This document shows, piece by piece, positions 43,871-52,611 of a stretch of 64,000 bases of DNA (its first letter is position 1; each line of letters starts with the position of its first letter). The translations under genes and the position numbers were made by a program. The DNA is from an uncultured Bacteroides sp. (GTDB lineage: Bacteria > Bacteroidota > Bacteroidia > Bacteroidales > Bacteroidaceae), in NCBI GenBank assembly GCA_902388495.1, contig CABMPP010000013.1, positions 1 through 64,000 on the forward strand, written 5' to 3'. The notes beneath the pieces were generated by a model, which worked only from the letters and a program-made list of their open reading frames with translations, was not told where the DNA came from and searched no databases.

Positions 43871-46265
43871 CCCCGTAACCGTATTTCTTGCCATAGCCAT
43901 AGTACTTCCCATAAGTACCATAACCATAGTAATAGCCGTATTTCTTTTTCTTCATATCGAGGCCGTTGATGGCTGTACATAAGCCGGGCAGGCGATGGTG
44001 CTCTTGCAGCTCATTGATGAGCTTGTAATCGGTCTTATGCGTATAGTCGGCGCGGCAGACGTAGATGCTGACATCGGCTGTGCGGGCGATGATCTGCGTG
44101 TCGGTCACCATGCCGATGGGGGCCGTATCCATGATGATATAGTCGTATTCCCGGCGCAGAATGCCGATGGCATCATCCAATGCCTGGCGGGCCAGCAACT
44201 CTGTGGGGTTGGGCGGAATGGCGCCTCCCGGCAGCAGACTAAGGTTGGGCATGGTGCCGGACGGCTGTATCAGCGCATGCAAATCGGTGCTTTGAGGGGC
44301 AGAAAGGAATTGGGTGATTCCTTTTTGTTTTTGAGGAATGCTGAATGTCTTGTTCAATCCCGGTTTGCGGATGTCCAGTCCGATGAGGAGTACTTTCTTG
44401 CCCAGTAATGCAAGGCTTACGGCCAGGTTGGAGGCAAGGAACGTTTTTCCTTCACCGCTTATGGTGGAAGTGACAAGAATCACTTTCTTATCCGGATCGC
44501 CCATGATAAAGAGCAGATTGGTGCGAAGATTGCGGAAGGTTTCCGCCATGATGTCGTTATCGTTTTCGCGGACTACGATGCTGGAGAAAGACTCGTTGGG
44601 CGACTCTGCAAGAGGTATATCGCCGATGATGGGCACGGTGGTGAGTTTCTCCACATCGAGGTGCCCTTCAATCCGGAAACGGAGGAAGTTGCGTACGTAG
44701 ATGATGGCAACGGGGATGCCGATTCCGAAGGCAAAGGCTATCATATAAATCATCCGGGTATCGGGGGAGATGGGAGCGCCGCTACCCATCGGCTCTTCAA
44801 TGATCCGGCCATTGTTGGCGGTGGCTGCCAGGGTGATGGCGTTCTCTTCGCGTTTCTGCAGCAACATGATGTAGAGGGTGGCCTTGATTTCCTGTTGGCG
44901 CGAGATGGTCATGAACTCTTTCTCTTGCTTGGGGGCGTTGCTGATGCGGCTTTCGTACTTCCGCGCCTGCCGGCTGATGTCGTTACGGGTTATTTGCAAT
45001 CCTTTCAGTACGCTGTTTACGGTGGTTTTTACGTTGTGGCGCATGGCTTCGATGCCCGTGTTCAGATTGATGACGGCGGGGTTGCTTTCCGAGGAAGTGC
45101 GCAGCAGCCGTTTGCGCTCCATGATGAGATTGTTGTATTGCTCGATGACGGACGTCAGGTTTACATCGCTCAGGCCTACGTTGGCGGGAATTACCTCGTT
45201 GTTGTTTGCAGGGTTGTTGATGTAATCGCGCAGGTAGTTTACCAGGCTGATTTGAGTGGCATTCTCGGTGTATTGCTGCTCATATTTGGAACTTTCCTGC
45301 AGGGCAAGTTGTGCGTCACTGCTCAGGTCGGTCAGTCCGGAACGCTGTTTGAAGTCTGCCAGTTCGCTTTCTGTAGTGCCCAGCTCGTTGTTGATGATGC
45401 CGATACGCTCTTCGATGAAGTCGGCGCTCTTCTGTGCCACTTCGTTCTTTTCGGTATTGGTATCTTGGTTGTAGAGTGCTATCAATGTATTGGTGAAGTC
45501 GATAGCGCGTTGTCTGTGCGTGTTCTTCAGGCTGATGGTGGCAATGGTGCTGGTTTTTGAAATGGGTTCTATGCTCAGTGCGGCTCTATACCCCCCGGCG
45601 GTGGCAGTGGGGGTGCTGATGCTGGCTTCCAAAGTGAAAGTATTTGGAGGGATGGGCACCGATTCGTTGCGGGAAATGGTGATGACGCCTGCAGGGGTGG
45701 GCAGGACGGCAGGTAGTTTCCCGAAACTTTGGACGACTTCCTGTTCTTTACCGTTCTCCAGGTAGGTGGCTTGTACCAACAATAGTCCGCCGGGCTGGTA
45801 TGTCAGTTCAAGACGAACGTTACCGGTGAGCTTGTCGGCTTCTTCGGCGGTCATGAATACATCGAGCGGTGCATTTTTGTAAAGTGGCAGGGCGTAGCCG
45901 AAAGCTCGTTTCTCGGCAATGTTGATGAAGAGATTCAGGCGGGACACCACTTTTTTGATCAATGTGCGCGATTGCATGATCTGTATTTCGTTGTCGAAGT
46001 TGCTCGTCATGGAGAGCATGCCGAAGTCTTGCATAGTGGCCAGCGCATTGTTGGAGTTCTTCTTGTCGTCTTCTTTGATGAGGACGGAAGAGGATACTAC
46101 GTAGACGGGCACTTGGTAGCGCAGATAAATAAAAGCCAGGGCCAGAGATAGCAGGACGCATGCTACAATGTAGGGCCAATGAATGATGTATTTGAAAAAG
46201 AAAGCTTGAAAATCAAATTTCTCGTCTTTTTCTTCGAACTGGTCGTCGTAGAGGTCTTCTTTCAT
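43857..46265 (-). CDS. wzc: Wzc-type polysaccharide co-polymerase and tyrosine autokinase
   Basis: An 802-residue inner-membrane protein: an N-terminal Wzz domain with the first helix at about 30-50, a long periplasmic coiled-coil region with GNVR-type sequence, a second helix at about 505-525, and a cytoplasmic BY-kinase domain with Walker A STISGEGKT (K607), LIGLDIRKPGL and YDYIIMDTAP. The C-terminal tail is a Tyr/Gly/Lys-rich cluster of about 12 tyrosines for autophosphorylation. It controls chain length and works with Wza in export. It lies 59 bases after wza. Confidence 0.94.
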   Translation of the reverse strand: MKEDLYDDQFEEKDEKFDFQAFFFKYIIHWPYIVACVLLSLALAFIYLRYQVPVYVVSSSVLIKEDDKKNSNNALATMQDFGMLSMTSNFDNEIQIMQSRTLIKKVVSRLNLFINIAEKRAFGYALPLYKNAPLDVFMTAEEADKLTGNVRLELTYQPGGLLLVQATYLENGKEQEVVQSFGKLPAVLPTPAGVITISRNESVPIPPNTFTLEASISTPTATAGGYRAALSIEPISKTSTIATISLKNTHRQRAIDFTNTLIALYNQDTNTEKNEVAQKSADFIEERIGIINNELGTTESELADFKQRSGLTDLSSDAQLALQESSKYEQQYTENATQISLVNYLRDYINNPANNNEVIPANVGLSDVNLTSVIEQYNNLIMERKRLLRTSSESNPAVINLNTGIEAMRHNVKTTVNSVLKGLQITRNDISRQARKYESRISNAPKQEKEFMTISRQQEIKATLYIMLLQKREENAITLAATANNGRIIEEPMGSGAPISPDTRMIYMIAFAFGIGIPVAIIYVRNFLRFRIEGHLDVEKLTTVPIIGDIPLAESPNESFSSIVVRENDNDIMAETFRNLRTNLLFIMGDPDKKVILVTSTISGEGKTFLASNLAVSLALLGKKVLLIGLDIRKPGLNKTFSIPQKQKGITQFLSAPQSTDLHALIQPSGTMPNLSLLPGGAIPPNPTELLARQALDDAIGILRREYDYIIMDTAPIGMVTDTQIIARTADVSIYVCRADYTHKTDYKLINELQEHHRLPGLCTAINGLDMKKKKYGYYYGYGTYGKYYGYGKKYGYGVIDN

Positions 46266-46324
46266 TCTTTTTTGATGCTTCGTTTTAATTCTTAATTTTC
46301 ATTCTGTTATTTCCCGATTCTCTT

Positions 46325-47146
46325 CTATTTTGCAATGGTGATGAGGAGACTGGCCAATGAAACGAGTGTGCCTATCACAGAAAACCAGATGGTGGTACTG
46401 TTACTGATACTTGCATTCTTGGCTTTGGTCTTGTTGGGCGTGATGTAGAGAATATCGTTTTGCTGCAGATGATAATAGGGTGAATGAAGGATGTTGGCTT
46501 CGTTCAGGTTCAGTGTTACGATATGGCGTTGGCCGTTGTTGTCTTCGCGGATCAGTTTGACATTGCTGCGTATGCCGTAGACGGTCATGTCGCCTGCCAT
46601 GGCCAGCGCTTCGAAAATATTCACTTTTTCGTTGTTGATGGTGAAGGTGCCGGGGCTGTTTACTTCGCCGATGACCGAGATTTTGTAGTTGGACATGCGT
46701 ACCGTTACGATAGGAGTCTCTTTGAGGTAGGGCTTCAGTTTCTCGCGGATGAGGTTTTCGGCTTCGCTTTTGGTCAGTCCGCCAATCTTCAGTTTACCTA
46801 TTACGGGGAAATCTATTTCACCGGTATTGCTCACCAGGTATTGCTGCAGGGCGGGTTGCGAACTGATGCTATTGCCTTGCGTCACATTGATGGGGGTCTG
46901 CACAGTCAGGTTGAACGGTGCAGCCGCCATGGGGTCGGTGGTGTTTATGGTGATGCTCAGCAGGTCTTTAGGCTGGATATGTGCGTCGTAGAGTGTATCT
47001 TGCTGGTTCACTTCATTGATGACTATCTCCTGATAGCTCTTATCGGTGAGCGATTGGTAGCTTTGCAGATAAGGTACCCGCTTATAGGATTGGCAACCGG
47101 TTAGCGTCAATGCTGCCATGAGGATGATAATGCTTCTCTTTTTCAT
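46325..47146 (-). CDS. wza: Wza-type polysaccharide export lipoprotein
   Basis: The start at 47146 gives a clear lipoprotein signal, MKKRSIIILMAALTLTGC; the open frame to 47317 overlaps the sugar transferase and is rejected. The 273-residue protein has the polysaccharide export (PES) domain (DAHIQPKDLLSITINTTDP), a SLBB domain (KISVIGEVNSPGTFTI) and a C-terminal hydrophobic helix. It forms the outer-membrane export channel with Wzc. It lies 28 bases after the initiating transferase. Confidence 0.92.
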   Translation of the reverse strand: MKKRSIIILMAALTLTGCQSYKRVPYLQSYQSLTDKSYQEIVINEVNQQDTLYDAHIQPKDLLSITINTTDPMAAAPFNLTVQTPINVTQGNSISSQPALQQYLVSNTGEIDFPVIGKLKIGGLTKSEAENLIREKLKPYLKETPIVTVRMSNYKISVIGEVNSPGTFTINNEKVNIFEALAMAGDMTVYGIRSNVKLIREDNNGQRHIVTLNLNEANILHSPYYHLQQNDILYITPNKTKAKNASISNSTTIWFSVIGTLVSLASLLITIAK

Positions 47147-47174
47147 GAATCGTTGATTTTTTCTTTTGTTATTT

Positions 47175-48578
47175 TCAGTATGCTTCTTCTTCGCCTTGGA
47201 TGGCATTCTTGATGGTTTTGTATATAATGTATATATCCAGCAGGAAAGTCCAGTGTTCCAAGTACCACACGTCCCGCAGTACACGTCCCTCCATCTGCCA
47301 GAGTTCTTTGGTTTCACCCCGGTAGCCGGTGACTTGTGCCCAGCCGGTGATGCCGGGCTTCACAAGGTGTCTGACCATGTACTGGTTGATGAGGTGGGAG
47401 TATTCTTCGGTATGTTTCAACATGTGTGGGCGTGGACCTACTACGGACATTTGCCCCAGGAATACGTTGATGAATTGGGGCAGTTCGTCGATGCTGGTCC
47501 GGCGGATAAATTCTCCGATACGGGTTTTGCGTGGGTCGTTGGCGGTGGCTTGCAGTTTGTCGCACTCGCTGTTGACACACATCGAACGAAATTTATAGCA
47601 CCAGAATTCTTTCCCGTTCTCTCCGCTTCGTTTCTGCTTGAAGAGGATGGGACCGGGGGACGATGCTTTGATGGCTATGCCTATTATGACGTATACCAAA
47701 GGAAATAGGCTACAGAGGAAGAGGCTGGAGAAAAGAAGGTCGAACGTTCTTTTCAGCAGGCGGTTCTCTATTTGCGACAAGGGCTCTTCGCGGATGGTAA
47801 GCACGGGAACGTTGCCGAACATCTCGAAGTGCATGCGGCGTTGCAGATAGTTGCGGACGTTGGGTACGCTGAAGAAGCGTATCAGATGGTTTTCGCAATA
47901 ATTGATGATAGGGATTATTTCGTTGCTGCGCGTGGAGGAAAGACAACAGTAGACTTGCTCCACAGAGTGATTCTGCAGAAAGGTGATGACTTCCCGGGGT
48001 TGTCCGAGGTAGGGGGCAGAGGCGGGGCACTCTTCGGAAGGAGCGTCATCGAAATAGCCCATAATGCGGAAGCCGTTGGCAGGATCTCCTATCATCTCCT
48101 GATGCAGTTCCCTCATATTCTTGTTGCTGCCTACAAAAACGGCCGAACGGGAGTTACCTCCACGTTTACGGTATTTCTTGAGGATGTATCTGAAGGTCAG
48201 CCGGTAGATCGTGAGGCAGACGAGGAATATACCGTAGAAGTAGATGAAGAAGCGGGTAGACGATAGCTTGATATTGAGAAGGCCGATCAGGCTGATGAAC
48301 AGTACTGCATGGCAGATAGTGCTGCGCAGGGCATGGGCTACGATGTATTCAGGACGAACAAAGCGTTTGTGGAGGATGATGCCGTCGGAATAATTGCATA
48401 GTAGATAAACAAGGTTTAGCAAGACCAATAGCTGGGGCAATGAATGTACGAATTCACTGCCCAGCATTGGGTAGTCAAAAGCATGATATAGTGAGATGAA
48501 AGTGAGATTCAATAAACACAGGTCACCGGAGATGATGACTGATTTAATAATTTTATTGAAGCGCAATATTTGTTTCAT
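47175..48578 (-). CDS. Undecaprenyl-phosphate sugar phosphotransferase (WcaJ/WbaP-like)
   Basis: A 467-residue polyisoprenyl-phosphate hexose-1-phosphate transferase that starts the repeat unit on undecaprenyl phosphate. It has four N-terminal helices, a CoA-binding-like middle (FVGSNKNMREL), a fifth helix and the catalytic sugar-transferase domain (KRTFDLLFSSLFL, FKQKRSGENGKEFWCYKFR, RRTSIDELPQF, VGPRPHM, KPGITGWAQVTGYRGE). ATG 48578 (MKQILRFNK) is preferred to 48632 because the first helix begins there. It is the first gene after the invertible promoter region, so its transcription depends on the orientation of that segment. Confidence 0.92.
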   Translation of the reverse strand: MKQILRFNKIIKSVIISGDLCLLNLTFISLYHAFDYPMLGSEFVHSLPQLLVLLNLVYLLCNYSDGIILHKRFVRPEYIVAHALRSTICHAVLFISLIGLLNIKLSSTRFFIYFYGIFLVCLTIYRLTFRYILKKYRKRGGNSRSAVFVGSNKNMRELHQEMIGDPANGFRIMGYFDDAPSEECPASAPYLGQPREVITFLQNHSVEQVYCCLSSTRSNEIIPIINYCENHLIRFFSVPNVRNYLQRRMHFEMFGNVPVLTIREEPLSQIENRLLKRTFDLLFSSLFLCSLFPLVYVIIGIAIKASSPGPILFKQKRSGENGKEFWCYKFRSMCVNSECDKLQATANDPRKTRIGEFIRRTSIDELPQFINVFLGQMSVVGPRPHMLKHTEEYSHLINQYMVRHLVKPGITGWAQVTGYRGETKELWQMEGRVLRDVWYLEHWTFLLDIYIIYKTIKNAIQGEEEAY

Positions 48579-48669
48579 GATCTGCACTAGTTTCAATAGG
48601 CTTCTCCCTTTATATACCTTATTATAAGGCAAGAAAAGAGAAAGGCGTGTTCCCTTTGTTTTGTTTTGC

Positions 48670-48694
48670 TATTCTCTTACTTACTAGGTAAGAG
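48670..48694. repeat. Left inverted repeat of the invertible segment
   Basis: A perfect 25-bp inverted repeat of 48980-49004, core CTTACTTACTAGGTAAG. It lies 91 bases upstream of the sugar-transferase ATG at 48578. It is the probable recombination site for inversion. Confidence 0.9.
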
Positions 48695-48979
48695 TAATTA
48701 GATATTGTATAAAGTATATTCTTTAAAAGCCTATAAAAGAAATCCTTACACATGCATGAATGGGTATGCGATAAAAAATACAAAGAGATATTACCCCCTG
48801 TAATAAAAACTATATTTATAGCTTCTTTTTCTGTTTACATTGTAAATAATTGAAAATACAAAATAGCAACTCTGTATGCGTTTAATATACATGTGGAGGG
48901 GATTGTTGATTGAAATAATAATCTTTTTTTTATGGTTATTATAATCTTTTTTATACCTTTGCAGGCGTGAAAAAGATTT
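48695..48979. mobile_element. Invertible promoter segment (285 bp)
   Basis: AT-rich non-coding DNA bounded by perfect 25-bp inverted repeats, next to a tyrosine recombinase gene. The single TAnnTTTG box inside (48954-48961) points to the right, away from the capsule genes, so the orientation shown is OFF. No box is visible in the opposite direction. Inversion would place it facing the sugar-transferase gene, as in the known phase-variable capsule promoters of Bacteroides. Confidence 0.88.
48954..48961 (+). promoter_or_regulatory. Capsule promoter -7 box, OFF orientation
   Basis: TACCTTTG matches TAnnTTTG, 18 bases inside the right repeat. The -33 region is only a T-rich stretch. In the present orientation it reads toward the recombinase on its antisense strand. 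Confidence 0.75.
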
Positions 48980-49004
48980 CTCTTACCTAGTAAGTAAGAG
49001 AATA
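48980..49004. repeat. Right inverted repeat of the invertible segment
   Basis: The perfect 25-bp reverse complement of 48670-48694, core CTTACCTAGTAAGTAAG. It lies 50 bases from the 3' end of the recombinase gene. Confidence 0.9.
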
Positions 49005-49054
49005 AAAAAGAAAAAATGTTTTCTGTGTGTATGTTATAAAAGTTTTACAATTGC

Positions 49055-49987
49055 TTATCTTTTATTTCCTTTCTTTTTATTGGGGTGAATAGTTGCAATT
49101 ACTTTTCGATTTGCTTTACTCATTGCATTATTATCAAAAGAAGCTAGGTAAACATGAGTTACTTTCTCCGAAGTGTGTCCCAAACTCTCGCTGATGACCG
49201 AAATAGCTACTCCTTCATCTTTGGCTGTAGTGGCCCAGCTATGGCGCGCAACGTAGGATGTCAGTGGGGTACTTAACCGCATCATCTTCGAGAGGCGATG
49301 CAAGTGCTGGTTGTAAAGTCGCAGGGCACTTCTGTACTGTTTATATCCATCTTCTCCGGTCAACGACAGTATAGGTAGTAGATAAGGTGAAGAGGCATCC
49401 TTGTTTTTATATTTCTGTAGGATTTGTGCAGCATACGACTCAATATGTACAGACAATTGCTGGTGAGTCTTATGGCGATAATAATAAATAGTGTTGTGTC
49501 TTACGTCTGTTTTGCGGAGATAAGCAAGATCCACAAAAGGAATGCCGCGCAAATAGAAACTTAACAGAAATATATCGCGGCTAAAACTTAACGTTGGTTT
49601 CTTGTCCAGGTTAAGGTTCAGCAACCGACGAAATAGTGCGGGAGCTATGGCGCGCTTAGTGGTCGGTTCGTAACCAGTGAATACGAAATTGAACAGTTCG
49701 TCTACGTTGCTTGTGAAAGGAATACCTTCGTTCTCGGCCTGGTGGCAGATGGAACGCAACATACGCATATAGGTTGATAGGGTATTGTGAGATCTGCCTT
49801 CGCTTAATAACTGATCCTCGTATTGCTTGATGAGGCCGGGGGTGAGGGAACTGAAGGTGATGGAAGAATCACCTGCAAAACGGAGAAAGCTATTTATTGT
49901 ACTAGTATATATGCCGGCTGTACTGTAACGCCCAGCTTGTTTTGTCTCTTCTATTAAAGAGCGAGAGTATGTATCTATTGTATGCAT
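49055..49987 (-). CDS. Tyrosine site-specific recombinase (capsule promoter invertase candidate)
   Basis: The ATG at 49987 (MHTIDTYSRSLIEETKQAGR) is preferred to 50035. The 310-residue protein has an N-terminal SAM-like core-binding domain (about 5-100) and a C-terminal catalytic domain: first Arg in YLRGIPFVDLAYL, the RH pair in YVARHSWAT, LGHTS, and the nucleophile Tyr in VYLASF. Such single-domain recombinases beside Bacteroides capsule loci invert the adjacent promoter. Proximity (50 bases) to the 25-bp inverted repeats makes this the likely invertase, though a distant master invertase could also act. Confidence 0.9.
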   Translation of the reverse strand: MHTIDTYSRSLIEETKQAGRYSTAGIYTSTINSFLRFAGDSSITFSSLTPGLIKQYEDQLLSEGRSHNTLSTYMRMLRSICHQAENEGIPFTSNVDELFNFVFTGYEPTTKRAIAPALFRRLLNLNLDKKPTLSFSRDIFLLSFYLRGIPFVDLAYLRKTDVRHNTIYYYRHKTHQQLSVHIESYAAQILQKYKNKDASSPYLLPILSLTGEDGYKQYRSALRLYNQHLHRLSKMMRLSTPLTSYVARHSWATTAKDEGVAISVISESLGHTSEKVTHVYLASFDNNAMSKANRKVIATIHPNKKKGNKR

Positions 49988-50070
49988 AGTTTGATTCTTT
50001 TGTATTTGGGATGAAATAATAATATCTCTATGCAAATTCAGTTGTGTATTCTCTATGTAAACGAGGAGGG

Positions 50071-50655
50071 TTACAGTATGCCCGAACGTACTCTGCTCAA
50101 TGTTTCGGGGGTCATCAGCAGATAGGAAGCGATGTGCGACAACGGAGCTCGTTTGATGACCTCCGGCTGATTTTCCATGAGCTGGTTGTAACGTTCGCGC
50201 GCCGTTTCAAACCGCCAGGAATCAGCCTTTACTTGTGAAACAATCAGAGAATATTCGAGTATTTTGCGATAGAACATGTTAATTTCCCATGAAATTTCTG
50301 TAAGCGTCATCAGTTTGTTATAGGGTAACAGGTATACGATGCTTGGCTCCAGTGCTTCGATCATGAGATGGGTAGGTTCTTGTTTCAGGGTGCTTTCGAT
50401 ACAGATGACAATACATCCTTCGTAAGAGAAATGTTCGGTGACATCTTTCCCGTTCTTATAGTAGAACTGGCGCAGCATGCCCTTGCCTACAAATACGATA
50501 TTATGGCTGATTTGCCCTTCATTGAGAAGTAACTCGCCTTTTTCTACTTCTTTACGAATAAGAATTCCCTCTATCAATTTCCTGCCTTCAGGTGCCATGC
50601 CTGGATAGCGGGAATTAACAGCGGCATTTACGGTCTCTTTCAGTAGTGCATCCAT
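50071..50655 (-). CDS. Crp/Fnr-family transcriptional regulator
   Basis: A 194-residue protein with a cyclic-nucleotide-binding-like beta-roll (about 30-120, KGELLLNEGQISHNIVFVGK) and a C-terminal helix-turn-helix (SHIASYLLMTPETLSRVRS). The C-terminus is short, as in the Bacteroides Crp/Fnr group. There is no Fnr-type cysteine cluster. The effector is unknown. It has its own promoter at 50682-50689 and is transcribed toward the recombinase. Confidence 0.9.
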   Translation of the reverse strand: MDALLKETVNAAVNSRYPGMAPEGRKLIEGILIRKEVEKGELLLNEGQISHNIVFVGKGMLRQFYYKNGKDVTEHFSYEGCIVICIESTLKQEPTHLMIEALEPSIVYLLPYNKLMTLTEISWEINMFYRKILEYSLIVSQVKADSWRFETARERYNQLMENQPEVIKRAPLSHIASYLLMTPETLSRVRSGIL

Positions 50656-50681
50656 AAAGTCTAATTTGTTTGTTATGGCGG

Positions 50682-50689
50682 CAAAGATA
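50682..50689 (-). promoter_or_regulatory. Bacteroides -7 promoter box for the Crp/Fnr gene
   Basis: On the minus strand TATCTTTG, 26 bases before the ATG. It lies in the gap between the MATE and Crp/Fnr genes. Confidence 0.65.
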
Positions 50690-50709
50690 AGTAATAAAAC
50701 TGATTTATA

Positions 50710-52053
50710 TCAATTTTTTATGAAGCTTTTATTTACCCACTTCATGCCGTACCAGCGGCGGACAAAGATGATGCCGCGGATATTCTCGTCCAGCAGAAAG
50801 GCTACCCACATGCCACAGATGCCCCAGCCGAGGGGAATGCCGAAAAGATAACCCAAGCCGACGGCAACACTCCACATCACTACCAGGCCTACATAGAAGG
50901 GGTAGTTGACATCGCCTGCCGCACGAAGTGCATTGGTGGCGAAAATGTTGATGGGGCGGCCTATCTCAAGAATGATGTCTATAATCAGGATAGTAGTACC
51001 CATGCGGATAATCTCCGGGTTGGACGTGAGCCAGCCGAAGATGGTATGTCCGAAGAGGGCGAGAATGCAAGAAAGTATTACGGTGATCAGGACGGATTTC
51101 TTCATGACGTATTTTCCCATCAGGAAAGCGGCGTGCGGCTTCTTTTCACCTATGAGATGTCCGATGCAGATAGCGCCGCCTTGTGCCATGGAGATGCTGA
51201 AAAGATAGGCGAACATGATGATGTTGACGCAATAGGTGCGGGTGGCCAATGCCTCTACACCCAGCATGTTGATAAAGAATGTGATGACTACCTGCGAAGA
51301 ACTGTATGACAACTGTTCACCGGCCGAGGGGAGTCCTACTTTCATCAGGTTCCTCAGCTCTATCCAGGGGAATGGGCGGAAGTATGCCAGCGGGAAACGG
51401 GAGATGTGCTTGCGGAACAGGATGATGAACAGCAAAACCATGGAAATACCCCGGCTGAAAGCTGTGGAAATGGCAGCACCTTCTACACCCAGTTCCGGAA
51501 AACCGAAGCGTCCGAAGATAAGAGAGTAATTGCCTATGATATTAAGGATATTGACTACAACGGTGACGAGCATCGGATAGATGGCTTTGTTGGCACTGCG
51601 CAGGGAAGCGGAGAGGGTGAGAGACATTGCCTGGAAAAAAGCGAAAGCGCCTACGATACGCATATAGTCCATACCGTCCTGCATCAGTTCGGGAGTGAGC
51701 CCCATCAAGTGGAGGATGGGACCGGCGCAAGAAAACAGGAATAGGCTGACGGTGACACCAATCACCAGATTGACCAGGATGGATACACCGACTACCTGGA
51801 CAACTTTCTTCTGCATCCTGGCTCCGAGGTATTGCGAACAAAGCACAGAGGTACCAAGGTTGATGACTTCGAAAACAAGGAAAGTAAGCATGATGATCTG
51901 GTTGACCACTCCTACGGCAGCAACACTGTTGTCGGAGTGGCGGCTCAGCATGATGGTGTCTACGGCACCGAGCATCATGATGAGAAGCGTCTCTATAAAA
52001 ATAGGCGCAGCCAGCTTGGCAAGCCGCTTTTTCAAGCTTTCTTGTTGTATCAT
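50710..52053 (-). CDS. MATE-family multidrug/Na+ efflux transporter
   Basis: The start at 52053 (MIQQESLKKRLAKLAAPIF) is chosen because a -7 box lies at 52093-52100, which excludes the ATG at 52095. The 447-residue membrane protein has 12 predicted helices in two repeats, with motifs GAVDTIMLSRHSDNSVAAVG and SLRSANKAIYPM. It exports cationic drugs or metabolites by H+ or Na+ antiport; the substrate is unknown. Confidence 0.92.
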   Translation of the reverse strand: MIQQESLKKRLAKLAAPIFIETLLIMMLGAVDTIMLSRHSDNSVAAVGVVNQIIMLTFLVFEVINLGTSVLCSQYLGARMQKKVVQVVGVSILVNLVIGVTVSLFLFSCAGPILHLMGLTPELMQDGMDYMRIVGAFAFFQAMSLTLSASLRSANKAIYPMLVTVVVNILNIIGNYSLIFGRFGFPELGVEGAAISTAFSRGISMVLLFIILFRKHISRFPLAYFRPFPWIELRNLMKVGLPSAGEQLSYSSSQVVITFFINMLGVEALATRTYCVNIIMFAYLFSISMAQGGAICIGHLIGEKKPHAAFLMGKYVMKKSVLITVILSCILALFGHTIFGWLTSNPEIIRMGTTILIIDIILEIGRPINIFATNALRAAGDVNYPFYVGLVVMWSVAVGLGYLFGIPLGWGICGMWVAFLLDENIRGIIFVRRWYGMKWVNKSFIKN

Positions 52054-52092
52054 CGTTCGTATATATGCGCTATGTTTCACAAAAAAATCGCG

Positions 52093-52100
52093 CAAAGATA
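52093..52100 (-). promoter_or_regulatory. Bacteroides -7 promoter box for the MATE gene
   Basis: On the minus strand TATCTTTG, 39 bases before the ATG at 52053. It helps decide the start codon. Confidence 0.65.
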
Positions 52101-52226
52101 AGGAAAGATTGGAAACAGCGAATTGATATGTATCAAAAATGATTTTAACATTTAACTCTTACCGTTTGAATGTTAACATGTTAACTCCATTGTTGCAAAA
52201 ACGTTGAAAAAAATATGTAGGAAAGA

Positions 52227-52258
52227 TTTGCACAGTCCAAAAGTTTGCCCTACATTTG
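52227..52258 (+). promoter_or_regulatory. tRNA operon promoter (TTTG / TACATTTG)
   Basis: A -33 TTTG (52227-52230) and -7 TACATTTG (52251-52258) are spaced 20 bases apart, 33 bases before tRNA-Ser. This is close to the full Bacteroides consensus. Confidence 0.85.
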
Positions 52259-52291
52259 CACCGCATTTGAAAAGAATGCTGGTTACAAAAA

Positions 52292-52378
52292 GGAAGTTTG
52301 GGTGAGTGGCTGAAACCACCAGTTTGCTAAACTGACGTACGGGTAACCGTACCGGGGGTTCGAATCCCCCAGCTTCCG
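52292..52378 (+). tRNA. tRNA-Ser (GCT)
   Basis: A class II tRNA of 87 bases with acceptor GGAAGTT/AGCTTCC, anticodon loop TTTGCTAA (anticodon GCT), a long variable arm (TACGGGTAACCGTA) and T-arm GGGGGTTCGAATCCCCC. The CCA end is not fully encoded. First of three tRNAs in one unit. Confidence 0.95.
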
Positions 52379-52387
52379 CACATAATC

Positions 52388-52459
52388 GGTGGATTCGTCT
52401 AACGGTTAGGACACATGCCTCTCACGCATGCAATACGAGTTCGATTCTCGTATCCACTA
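52388..52459 (+). tRNA. tRNA-Glu (CTC)
   Basis: A 72-base cloverleaf: acceptor GGTGGAT/ATCCACT (first pair G-U), D-arm GTCT-AACGGTT-AGGAC, anticodon loop CTCTCAC with anticodon CTC, T-arm ACGAGTTCGATTCTCGT. It lies 9 bases after tRNA-Ser. Confidence 0.9.
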
Positions 52460-52476
52460 CGGTTATCGGATGTAAC

Positions 52477-52549
52477 GCACTCTTAGCTCAGTTGGTAGAG
52501 CAACTGACTCTTAATCAGTGGGTCCAGGGTTCGAATCCCTGAGGGTGTA
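52477..52549 (+). tRNA. tRNA-Lys (CTT)
   Basis: A 73-base cloverleaf with acceptor GCACTCT/AGGGTGT, D-arm AGCTCAGTTGGTAGAGC, anticodon loop CTCTTAA with anticodon CTT, T-arm CAGGGTTCGAATCCCTG. It lies 17 bases after tRNA-Glu and 28 before the terminator. Confidence 0.95.
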
Positions 52550-52577
52550 CAGGAATAAAATGTTTTAGTGAATAAAG

Positions 52578-52611
52578 GCTCTGAAAGTCAATGGCTTTCA
52601 GGGCTTTTTTT
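52578..52611 (+). terminator. Terminator of the tRNA operon
   Basis: A 10-bp stem, GCTCTGAAAG with CTTTCAGGGC (52578-52587 and 52595-52604), followed by seven Ts. It overlaps the last codons and stop of the convergent acyltransferase gene. Confidence 0.9.

Noticed and set aside
44661..45560. 299-codon plus-strand frame
   Set aside because: Antisense shadow of wzc; no motif in its product.
52292..52549. tRNA cluster as an integration site
   Set aside because: All three tRNAs look intact and no integrase or repeated tRNA 3' end lies beside them; the nearby recombinase fits promoter inversion.
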